Assembly (NCBI GenBank): GCA_017640725.1
Contig: JAEPQB010000001.1
Coordinates: 186,001 to 250,000, forward strand
DNA: 64,000 bases
From: Kordiimonadaceae bacterium
GTDB taxonomy: Bacteria > Pseudomonadota > Alphaproteobacteria > Sphingomonadales > Kordiimonadaceae
Reading direction: 5' to 3'
This document shows, in pieces, positions 52,733 through 60,051 of this stretch; positions within the stretch are counted from its first letter, which is position 1, and each line of letters starts with the position of its first letter. The position numbers were made by a program, and so were the translations under genes. The notes beneath the pieces were generated by a model. That model had not been told where the DNA came from. It did no database searches and saw only the letters and a list, made by a program, of their open reading frames with translations.

Positions 52733-53680
52733 CTATGCAGCAGGCAAATAGCCGTGCGGATAGCCTTTTGGTAGTCCGGCATCTGGCGTGAAACCATAAA
52801 GCGGCTCACCTGGAAGCGCTTCTTCAACAATTGACCGAACTGCCAACAGTCTTTCCAAGTCAATGCCAGTTTTAAGGCCCATGCTATCGAGCATGTAGAC
52901 TAAATCCTCTGTCACTATGTTTCCGCTCGCACCCGGTGCAAACGGGCAGCCACCTATACCGCCCAAGGAGGCATCCAGTGTCGTAATTCCAACCTCGAGG
53001 GCTGCCATGACGTTCGCAAGACCAACACCGCGTGTATTGTGGAGATGCAATCCAGTCAACTTGTCGTCACCAACAGCGGCCTTCACCGCCTTAGTCAAGC
53101 GCTTAACCTGTCCCGGATTTGCATAGCCGGTGGTGTCTGACAGTCCTACTTCGCTGCAGCCCCGCTCCATCAAAGCCTCCGCCAAACGCACCACAACATC
53201 TTCCGCAATCGGGCCTTCAAGTGTGCATCCAAATGCCGTCGACAACCCGCCCTCAAAAACTGGCCGTTCACTTGCAGGCAAACTGTTAATCAACTCAACA
53301 ATGCGCGAAACTTCATCCAGCATTTGCGCGTGCGTACGACGGACATTCTTCAAACTGTGGGTTTCACTAACGCTCAGGGGTATAGTGATTTTGTCCGCAC
53401 CGGCTTTCACGGCGTTTTCCGCACCCCTAAAGTTAGGGACCAAAACGGCAACGGTCAGGTTTGGAATGGATTTGGCGAACCCGACCAGTTCAGCCGTATC
53501 CGCAAGTTGTGGCAGGATTTTCGCCGGTACGAATGACCCAACTTCAATTTCCGGCACACCAGCAGCAGCCTCTGCAGCCACCCAGGCCTTTTTAGCCTCC
53601 AGCGGCATAATGCGATCAATGCTTTGAAGACCATCCCGAGGCCCTACTTCGCTGATTTCAATATCAATACCAGGCGCCAT
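52733..53680 (-). CDS. HMG-CoA-lyase-like enzyme (island B)
   Basis: 315 residues from the ATG at 53680; the frame is open further upstream but no ATG lies there and the operator at 53776 is closer to a promoter. Complete DRE-TIM lyase: ISEVGPRDGLQS (10-20), STAFGCTLEG, SDTTGYANPGQVKRL, LHLHNTRGVG (metal His about 212/214) and GIGGCPFAPGASGN (Cys about 245). Cleaves an acyl-CoA with a tertiary 3-hydroxyl. Divergent from CaiB. With the LeuCD-like hydratase it suggests hydration, CoA transfer, cleavage to a 2-keto acid plus acyl-CoA. Confidence 0.92.
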   Translation of the reverse strand: MAPGIDIEISEVGPRDGLQSIDRIMPLEAKKAWVAAEAAAGVPEIEVGSFVPAKILPQLADTAELVGFAKSIPNLTVAVLVPNFRGAENAVKAGADKITIPLSVSETHSLKNVRRTHAQMLDEVSRIVELINSLPASERPVFEGGLSTAFGCTLEGPIAEDVVVRLAEALMERGCSEVGLSDTTGYANPGQVKRLTKAVKAAVGDDKLTGLHLHNTRGVGLANVMAALEVGITTLDASLGGIGGCPFAPGASGNIVTEDLVYMLDSMGLKTGIDLERLLAVRSIVEEALPGEPLYGFTPDAGLPKGYPHGYLPAA

Positions 53681-53775
53681 TCCAATGCAACTCCCACCCC
53701 TGAATTCGGGGCTAATATCTACTCGTATTGGTTCATTGTCACGAATTTCAGGTTGAACCAATCTTTTAATTGCTC

Positions 53776-53790
53776 TATTGATATAACAAT
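53776..53790. promoter_or_regulatory. Island B operator-like element B4
   Basis: TATTGATATAACAAT, the exact reverse complement of the element at 49341. It lies 96 bases before the HMG-lyase-like start and 79 before CaiB in their divergent promoter. Confidence 0.7.
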
Positions 53791-53868
53791 TGAGGTTTTG
53801 CGATCAAGTGACAATTTGACGTGCATTCCAAGGGGACGGTGCATGGCACCGTGGAATGAAGGGGCACT

Positions 53869-55062
53869 ATGACAGCCAAACAAAAACTGCCGTTATCCGG
53901 CATCAAAGTGATCGAATTCACCCACATGGTAATGGGGCCAACTGTTGGCGTCATGTTGGGTGACCTTGGTGCTGATGTTATCAAAATAGAACCCACTAAG
54001 GGTGACAATACACGCCGGTTGGTTGGTGCGGGTGCGGGATATTTCGCCATGTATAACCGCAACAAACGCAGCATCTGCCTGGACATGAAGTCGGATGAAG
54101 GCAAGGACATCGCCCGGTCATTAATAAAAGATGCCGATGTGGTGATTGAAAACTTCAGGCCCGGCGCAATGGATAAGTTGGGCTTTGGTTACGATGACCT
54201 TAGCGCACTTAATGATCGGCTGATTTATTGTTCTGAAAAAGGATTTCTGGCCGGGCCTTACGAGGAACGCACAGCTCTTGATGAAGTTGCGCAGATGATG
54301 GGGGGCCTTGCCTACATGACCGGTCCACCCGGCAGGCCACTAAGGGCTGGCTCAAGCGTGATTGATGTTGCTGGTGGCATGTTTGGCGTAATCGGTATTT
54401 TGGCTGCCATTGAAGAACGCCACCGTACAGGCAAAGGCCAGTATGTAAAAAGCTCACTGTATGAAACAACGGCTTATCTGGTAGGCCAGCATATGGCGCA
54501 ATATGCCGTGACTGGAACACCCGCACAGCCAATGCCTGCACGCATTTCAAGCTGGGCCATTTATGATGTGTTTGATACTGCGGACGACGATCATGTTTTT
54601 GTCGGTGTTGTCAGCGATACCCAGTGGGTAGTGTTTTGTGAGGCATTTGGCTTGCATGACCTGGCGGACAACCCGGAATATGCCACAAACCCAGAGCGAG
54701 TAAAAAGACGCGACACATTGATGCCAAAAGTGCGCGAATTATTTGGAAAGTTCACGAAACCTGAGTTGATGGCAAAGCTCGAGAAAACCGGTTTACCTTT
54801 CGCGCCGATTGCCAAGCCACAAGACCTTATTGATGACCCGCATCTTAATGCGGCAGGCGGCATGCTTGAGGTCACTCTTGATAACGGAACCAGGGCAAAA
54901 CTGCCTGCCATGCCGCTAGAAATGAACGGCGAACGCTTGGGCTTGCGAGAAGACCTTCCAGGAATTGGTGAACATACTGCCGAAGTTCTGAAGAGCCTTG
55001 GATACAGCGATTTCGATGTGGAAAAACTTGGCGCCACCGGCACGATCCGGTGCGGCAAATGA
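53869..55062 (+). CDS. CaiB/BaiF family III CoA transferase (island B)
   Basis: 397 residues; ATG 53869 after AAGGGG. Family blocks: VIEFTHMVMGPTVGVMLGDL, GADVIKIEP, YNRNKRSICLDMKSDEG, ENFRPGAMDKLGFGYDDL and the catalytic Asp166 in SSVIDVAGG. It diverges strongly from the island A CaiB at 31305, so it probably has its own substrate, plausibly the hydroxyacid made by the LeuCD-like pair. Overlaps the small gene downstream (ATGA at 55059). Confidence 0.92.
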   Translation: MTAKQKLPLSGIKVIEFTHMVMGPTVGVMLGDLGADVIKIEPTKGDNTRRLVGAGAGYFAMYNRNKRSICLDMKSDEGKDIARSLIKDADVVIENFRPGAMDKLGFGYDDLSALNDRLIYCSEKGFLAGPYEERTALDEVAQMMGGLAYMTGPPGRPLRAGSSVIDVAGGMFGVIGILAAIEERHRTGKGQYVKSSLYETTAYLVGQHMAQYAVTGTPAQPMPARISSWAIYDVFDTADDDHVFVGVVSDTQWVVFCEAFGLHDLADNPEYATNPERVKRRDTLMPKVRELFGKFTKPELMAKLEKTGLPFAPIAKPQDLIDDPHLNAAGGMLEVTLDNGTRAKLPAMPLEMNGERLGLREDLPGIGEHTAEVLKSLGYSDFDVEKLGATGTIRCGK

Positions 55063-55349
55063 ATGAACGGAGACCCTCTTTAGCGTCAATTGCCGCCGCT
55101 GCCGCGTTGGACCGGCCGCGTTATTTCGAAGACCCAAAGGTCGACGATTTACTGGCATTGCTCCTTGAAGTAGCCGAGGAAAACTGTGTGCTTGTCGACA
55201 GGTTAAAAACGGCGGAACTACTTTCACCTGGCCTATCAAACAAAATTGATGAACTTGCGCTGACTGACGAAGAAACGGCGGACCGACTTGCTGATCACAG
55301 TCAGAGACTGAATGCACTAATGGCGAAAGTCGCAAACATTATCGAGTAA
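55059..55349 (+). CDS. Small acidic helical protein, unknown function
   Basis: 96 residues from the ATG at 55059, overlapping the CaiB stop by four bases. Mostly amphipathic helix (VDDLLALLLEVAEENCVLVD, and the Glu/Asp-rich last 35 residues); no recognised family. Translational coupling suggests it is an accessory subunit of the CoA transferase or a regulator. Nine bases separate it from the convergent methyltransferase. Confidence 0.65.
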   Translation: MNERRPSLASIAAAAALDRPRYFEDPKVDDLLALLLEVAEENCVLVDRLKTAELLSPGLSNKIDELALTDEETADRLADHSQRLNALMAKVANIIE

Positions 55350-55357
55350 CCGCCTAT

Positions 55358-56482
55358 TTATGGCTTCTGCGCGGTCACCACATACCACTTCAGCGGACCA
55401 TCAAGCTGATCGAGATAATGAGCTTTCACATGGTCTCTTCCAAAGCCGCTTTTCACCAGCAACTCCGGCACATTCGCTGACGCATAATCAAGCCAAAAGG
55501 GTTCGCCGTTGTTCTCTTTTTGCCATTCAGACAAAAACTGAATGAAGGGCGGCAACATATCGAGCTGCACAGCAACATCCTGATGAAGGCAAAGGCCGCC
55601 GGGTGCCAACACCCGCTCGCACTCCCTCATGATCACCCGCTGATGACTGGCTTCTGTTTCGTGCAACATATTATGTGAAACGATCAGATCAAACTCGTTA
55701 TCCGCATAAGGAAGGTCGCCAGCATCGGCCAGTTGAAACTGTATATTTGCACCCAGCGTATCTGACCTTTTCTTGGCGTATCGCAGCATGGCAGGCGAAA
55801 CATCCACCGCATGGATCTCGGCACTCGGAAACGCTTCAGGGTAGTAGGTTGTTTGTGCTCCTGCCGAACACCCCAGCTCCAGAACTTTTCTGGGCTTTAA
55901 CCCGGGGAACTCTTCACAAATGAAATTGATGATGCGCTGCGCTTTAGAGTCTTTCGCGCCAATGTTTTGCCCCATGGCATAGATATTGCCGCCCATCTCA
56001 TACAAAAGACCCGCACCCAAGTCGCCGTCAAATCGGTCCAGCAAGTAGCCGCCCGGCTGGCAATGAATATCAGCCTGAGCGATATAGCCCGGCGCAGAAA
56101 AATCGACTGGTTCGACCAGGGAAGCATTGCCGGGCAAAGCCTGTGAAGCCTCTTCAATACGGTCATAGTCAGCATCGATTTGGTTCGAAAGCATTGTCCA
56201 CATTCGATGTTGCGCCGCCCGGTTTACGCTGGACCATAATCTATATTGCGGCGTATCTTTCAGTTCATTCCGAAAATCCTCAGCGTGCTTGACTGGACGA
56301 CCAAGTCGTTCCTCCGTGCGCGGTTTGACATTCGTTTCATATGACTTCATCAGTGCAGGTTGCAGCACGCCGCCAACCGCGCGCTTTAAAGCTAACACGG
56401 CCAAACGCCTGCTCATGCCGTCATGATCGGTTTGAGGCATCAGGTCATGGGTAAGGTCACGTGACACAACTGGCTCCAACAT
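55358..56482 (-). CDS. Class I SAM-dependent methyltransferase
   Basis: 374 residues from the ATG at 56482. The Rossmann-type core spans about 195-320: KVLELGCSAGAQT (SAM loop, 200-211), IHAVDVSPAMLRYAKK, DAGDLPYADNEFDLIVSHNM and APGGLCLHQDV. The first 190 residues are a separate helical domain without signature (with WSSVNRAAQHRMWTMLSNQI). Substrate unknown; quinone, phenol or acid methylation are possibilities. Divergent from the MFS gene at 56559, under the strongly palindromic element B5, so it belongs to the regulon. Confidence 0.85.
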   Translation of the reverse strand: MLEPVVSRDLTHDLMPQTDHDGMSRRLAVLALKRAVGGVLQPALMKSYETNVKPRTEERLGRPVKHAEDFRNELKDTPQYRLWSSVNRAAQHRMWTMLSNQIDADYDRIEEASQALPGNASLVEPVDFSAPGYIAQADIHCQPGGYLLDRFDGDLGAGLLYEMGGNIYAMGQNIGAKDSKAQRIINFICEEFPGLKPRKVLELGCSAGAQTTYYPEAFPSAEIHAVDVSPAMLRYAKKRSDTLGANIQFQLADAGDLPYADNEFDLIVSHNMLHETEASHQRVIMRECERVLAPGGLCLHQDVAVQLDMLPPFIQFLSEWQKENNGEPFWLDYASANVPELLVKSGFGRDHVKAHYLDQLDGPLKWYVVTAQKP

Positions 56483-56496
56483 TTGGCATTGCTTAG

Positions 56497-56516
56497 TTGT
56501 TATAGATATATAACAA
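56497..56516. promoter_or_regulatory. Island B operator-like element B5
   Basis: Inverted arms TTGTTATA (56497-56504) and TATAACAA (56509-56516) around GATA. This is the most symmetrical copy of the island B element and shows the likely dimer half-site TTGTTATA. It lies 15 bases from the methyltransferase start and 43 from the MFS start. Confidence 0.7.
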
Positions 56517-56558
56517 TATAAGCATGTTCGCCAATATTTATTGGTGCTGGGGGAACGG

Positions 56559-57857
56559 ATGACGCTCAAAAAAACATTTGTATGGGGTTGGGGCCTTGGA
56601 TCGATAGGCCTTGCGGTCGTGCACAACACGCTCAATGTACTGCTAATGGCGTATCTCATTCGCGTCGTTGGCATAGAGCCGGCACTTGCTGGCACCATTG
56701 TTTTAGCGACAAAACTTGTCGACGTACTCACAGACATGCCTGTTGGCTGGCTCTCAGATCGCACGCATTCGAGGTTCGGGCGCAGAAGACCGTTCATGCT
56801 TGCTGCCGCGCTCATTACACCGGCCGCTGCGTACCTGCTGTTCACAGCAGGCCCCGGTGGGCAGACCCAAGCGATTATCAGCTTATTGCTTTTGAGTGCG
56901 GTAGGATACACCCTCTTCAATGTTCCCTACCTTTCCATGCCGGCAGAGATGACCAAAAGTCCGGACGTTCGCACTCACATGGTTGGGATTCGTTCCAGCG
57001 CAATTGCCCTCGGAACGTTATTTGGCATTTCGGCTGCACCCATCATTGTGGGCCAACTTGGCGGCGGTGCAGCCGGTTACAATAGTCTGGCACTTATTAT
57101 GGCCGGCGCCATCTTTGTTGCCTTTTTCGGGAGCTTCACAAGTCTCAATGGCGCCCCTGATCACGCTGCAGGCGATCCACCCTCAGCTCTATTGCAACAA
57201 CTGAGGTCAATCATCAAAGGTCGCAGCTATCAGATGCTTTTGGCCATCAAAATTCTGCATTTGTTGGGACTTGCGGTCGGTGCTGGCAGCCTGCTGTTTT
57301 TCTTCACAGGTGCCCTGAAGTATGACGCAACAATGCTGGGCCTATATGGCATGGTTACCACCCTCACCTGGACAATCGTCATGCCGCTCTGGACTTGGCT
57401 TGCCAATAGGATCGGCAAGCGAAAAGGTTACATGCTGGCGACGGCCCTCTATACCATCGTGACGCTGACGTGGTTGCTGGCAGAGCCCCAGGAACCATTC
57501 GCCCAACTATACGGCCGCGCGTTCATGTTCGGTATTCTTTCGGGTGGCATGCTGTTGATGGGCAACGGCATGCTGCAAGACATTATGGATGATGATTTCC
57601 GCAAAAACGGCGAACGCAGGAACGGTGTTTTTGCCGCGAGCTACAGCCTCACTGAAAAAATCACCTCCGGTCTGGCGGCACAAATTCTTGGATTCATTCT
57701 GGCCTATACTGGCTATCAGCGCGGTGCGGAGGAACAATCGCCTGATGCGATTAGCGGCCTATACTTCTCAGTTGGTTTTGTGCCCGCAATTTGTATGGGG
57801 GCCAGCTTGTTGTTCATCTACTATTACACGCTTAGTGAAGAAGACCTGAGAAGCTGA
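56559..57857 (+). CDS. MFS transporter, GPH-type (MFS_2)
   Basis: 432 residues from the ATG at 56559 (GGGGGAAC upstream). Twelve hydrophobic segments and the MFS_2 signature DVLTDMPVGWLSDRTHSRFG, then RRRPFMLAA, around residues 56-85. GPH-type carriers move glycosides or organic acids with H+ or Na+. It is the second inner-membrane carrier of island B and probably takes a different intermediate from the one at 47002. It ends 14 bp from the convergent reductase gene. Confidence 0.9.
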   Translation: MTLKKTFVWGWGLGSIGLAVVHNTLNVLLMAYLIRVVGIEPALAGTIVLATKLVDVLTDMPVGWLSDRTHSRFGRRRPFMLAAALITPAAAYLLFTAGPGGQTQAIISLLLLSAVGYTLFNVPYLSMPAEMTKSPDVRTHMVGIRSSAIALGTLFGISAAPIIVGQLGGGAAGYNSLALIMAGAIFVAFFGSFTSLNGAPDHAAGDPPSALLQQLRSIIKGRSYQMLLAIKILHLLGLAVGAGSLLFFFTGALKYDATMLGLYGMVTTLTWTIVMPLWTWLANRIGKRKGYMLATALYTIVTLTWLLAEPQEPFAQLYGRAFMFGILSGGMLLMGNGMLQDIMDDDFRKNGERRNGVFAASYSLTEKITSGLAAQILGFILAYTGYQRGAEEQSPDAISGLYFSVGFVPAICMGASLLFIYYYTLSEEDLRS

Positions 57858-57871
57858 ACATCGCAAATTGG

Positions 57872-58897
57872 TCAATCATCGCCTGAGACATGAACAATTT
57901 GCTTGCCAACGTTCTTGCCTTCATACAGCCGCATAAGCGCAGTTGGCATCATCTCGAGGCCGTCAAGCCGGTCTTCCTGATACGTAAGCTCGCCGGCCGC
58001 AATCCAGTCTGCCATCACGCGCTCCGCTTCCTCGAACATTGGCTCATAGTCATAAACGAAAAAGCCGCGCATGGTCGCGCGGTTATGCCCAACCTGCCCC
58101 CAATTTCTGAGGCGGTACGGTTCGTCATTCAAATATTCAGAAATACGGCCGCAGCATATGATACGGGCATATCGGTTCAGGTGAAGCAGCACCGCATCGA
58201 GGATCGAGCCGCCAACATTGTCAAAGAATATATCAACACCGTTTGGCGCAACACGCTTTAGGTCTTCCTCCAAAGTACCATTTTTGTAGTTGATGGTGGC
58301 GTGGCAGCCCAGTTTGTCCTCGAGCAAACGGCATTTTTCTTCCGAGCCCGCGATGCCAATAACTTTGCACCCCATCAGGCGCGCCAGTTGCACTGCAATG
58401 TTGCCAACGCCGCCCAGCGCACCGGACACCACAACTGTCTCACCGTCCTTAGGTTGCCCAATATCTTTCAAAGAACAGTATGCCGTGAAGCCCGTCATGC
58501 CCAAAACACCCAAGCCCGTGGCTATCGGCGCCACTTTTTGTCGAATAGGAAACATAAGCGAACCCGGCTTTCCGGTCGCTACCGCATAATCCTGCCAGCC
58601 CAGCTTGCCCTGTACAAACGTGCCCACAGGCCAGTCAGCATTGTTGCTTTCGACAATCTCCCCAACGCCGCGACCTCTCATCACATCGCCGATGGCAAGC
58701 GGCTCTTCGATGCCGGCACCGTCAATCATGTAATTGCGCATGACGGGAGCGACGGAAAGATATCGTGTGCGCACCAAAAATTCACCGTCACCAATCTTGG
58801 GCACGGGCGCAACCTCAAAAGAAAAGTCGCTTTCTTTAACCGGACGGCCAATGGGTCGCTCTGCAAGGCACCACTGGCGATTTTCGGCGTTTGACAT
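57872..58897 (-). CDS. NADPH-dependent MDR-type enone reductase (CurA/prostaglandin-reductase-like)
   Basis: 341 residues from the ATG at 58897 (AAGGAG upstream). N-terminal RPIGRPVKESDF and VEVP-like block, LSVAPVMRNYM, then the cofactor loop VSGALGGVGNIAVQLARLMG (about 150-169), IGIAGSEEKC and FDNVGGSILDAVL are typical of the YncB/CurA/PTGR group of the MDR family, which lacks catalytic zinc. They reduce the C=C of alpha,beta-unsaturated ketones. Divergent from the hydrolase-fold gene at 59006 across a gap holding a perfect 14-bp palindrome but no B element. Confidence 0.9.
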   Translation of the reverse strand: MSNAENRQWCLAERPIGRPVKESDFSFEVAPVPKIGDGEFLVRTRYLSVAPVMRNYMIDGAGIEEPLAIGDVMRGRGVGEIVESNNADWPVGTFVQGKLGWQDYAVATGKPGSLMFPIRQKVAPIATGLGVLGMTGFTAYCSLKDIGQPKDGETVVVSGALGGVGNIAVQLARLMGCKVIGIAGSEEKCRLLEDKLGCHATINYKNGTLEEDLKRVAPNGVDIFFDNVGGSILDAVLLHLNRYARIICCGRISEYLNDEPYRLRNWGQVGHNRATMRGFFVYDYEPMFEEAERVMADWIAAGELTYQEDRLDGLEMMPTALMRLYEGKNVGKQIVHVSGDD

Positions 58898-58945
58898 ATT
58901 CTGCTCTCCTTGCGCCGTATCCTGCCTACAGGCGTTCGAGGTACC

Positions 58946-58959
58946 ATGACCTAGGTCAT
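58946..58959. promoter_or_regulatory. Perfect 14-bp palindrome between divergent genes
   Basis: ATGACCTAGGTCAT reads the same on both strands. It lies 49 bases before the reductase start and 47 before the hydrolase-fold start. Length and symmetry suit a dimeric repressor of the TetR, MarR or GntR class different from the one reading the B elements. No candidate gene for that regulator is adjacent. Confidence 0.5.
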
Positions 58960-59005
58960 TCACGGAGCCTGTGCGAAATTCCAAAGTAGTCGGCGGGAGA
59001 AAACT

Positions 59006-59812
59006 ATGCACAAACGGCGATATGCAGATTTGGACTTTGGCCAAATTCACTACCGGGAGGCAGGCACTGGCTCTCCCGTACTGTTGCTGCATCAATCGCC
59101 GCGCACATCCGAAGAACACAGCGACCTTATTGATCGCTTGTCAGACACATTCCATGTGATCGCGCCTGATAATCCGGGAAATGGTATGTCGGACCCGCTG
59201 CCGATGGCAGCACCAACAATGCATGATTATGCTCGTGCCCTTATTCAGTTGTTGGACGCGTTAGACATCGACAAAGTCATGATCTACGGCTTTCATACTG
59301 GGGGTAGCATCGCAACTGCCGCAGCCACGGGGTTTCCGCAGCGTGTTAAGTTTGCGATTGCAAATGGCCTTTCAATCCTGCGCGGTGAAGAGAAGGATGA
59401 TATTCTAAAACACTATGCCCCTGAATTTTATGCTCAGGATGATGGTGGGCACCTGACATGGCTTTGGAACCGGTTCCAAAAACAAGCACAATATTTTCCG
59501 TGGTATAAAGAAGGCGAATCCTACCGCCTGAACATTCCGCCCTATTCCGCTGAAAAGTGCCAAGGCATGGTTGAAGACATCTTAATGGCAGGAAACAATT
59601 ATGTTGCGCCCTACAAGGCTGCTTTCGCCTATGATCCGGTTGAAGAAGGCGCACTACCTGCAGACAATCTGTTGATTATGTCTTCCGAGTTGGATCCGCT
59701 GGTGGATTGCCTGCAACTCCTTCCTGAAGCCCAAGCAAAGCTAACTGCACCATCTCATTCCGAATGCTTGGACATTGCTATCGCCCAACTGACTGACCGC
59801 GTAAATTCGTAG
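59006..59812 (+). CDS. Alpha/beta-hydrolase-fold protein with His for nucleophile Ser
   Basis: 268 residues. Fold blocks: VLLLHQSPRTSEEHSDLIDR (oxyanion loop), VIAPDNPGNGMSD, and elbow MIYGFHTGGSIATAAA, where His97 replaces the nucleophile Ser. An Asp (SSELDPLVD) and a late His (APSHSE) remain. The same GFHTG elbow occurs in the protein at 44703, although the two differ elsewhere. Probably not an ordinary esterase; reaction unknown. Divergent from the enone reductase. Confidence 0.85.
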   Translation: MHKRRYADLDFGQIHYREAGTGSPVLLLHQSPRTSEEHSDLIDRLSDTFHVIAPDNPGNGMSDPLPMAAPTMHDYARALIQLLDALDIDKVMIYGFHTGGSIATAAATGFPQRVKFAIANGLSILRGEEKDDILKHYAPEFYAQDDGGHLTWLWNRFQKQAQYFPWYKEGESYRLNIPPYSAEKCQGMVEDILMAGNNYVAPYKAAFAYDPVEEGALPADNLLIMSSELDPLVDCLQLLPEAQAKLTAPSHSECLDIAIAQLTDRVNS

Positions 59813-59920
59813 CGCCATGCCTTAAACCACACCATCTAGAAATTCCAAGTGTGCTTAATTGGACACACATTTGCCGATGCTCGACGCCAAGCAAGACATT
59901 TGCGGCGATTTAGTTGACAT

Positions 59921-59937
59921 AGTATTATATCAATATT
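59921..59937. promoter_or_regulatory. Island B operator-like element B6
   Basis: AGTATTATATCAATATT shares TTATATCAATAT with the element at 49341. It lies about 115 bases before the TonB receptor ATG in a 239-bp intergenic stretch that otherwise shows nothing recognisable. Confidence 0.6.
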
Positions 59938-60051
59938 ACAAATAAACAGTGCTGAGATGCTGACAAATGCGCAAGTTTATGTCGTGTGTTCGGATTTGCA
60001 TCCAGCAGGGGAGTTTTCCAAAGCCACGGTTCCTTAACGGAGGGGAAGGAC

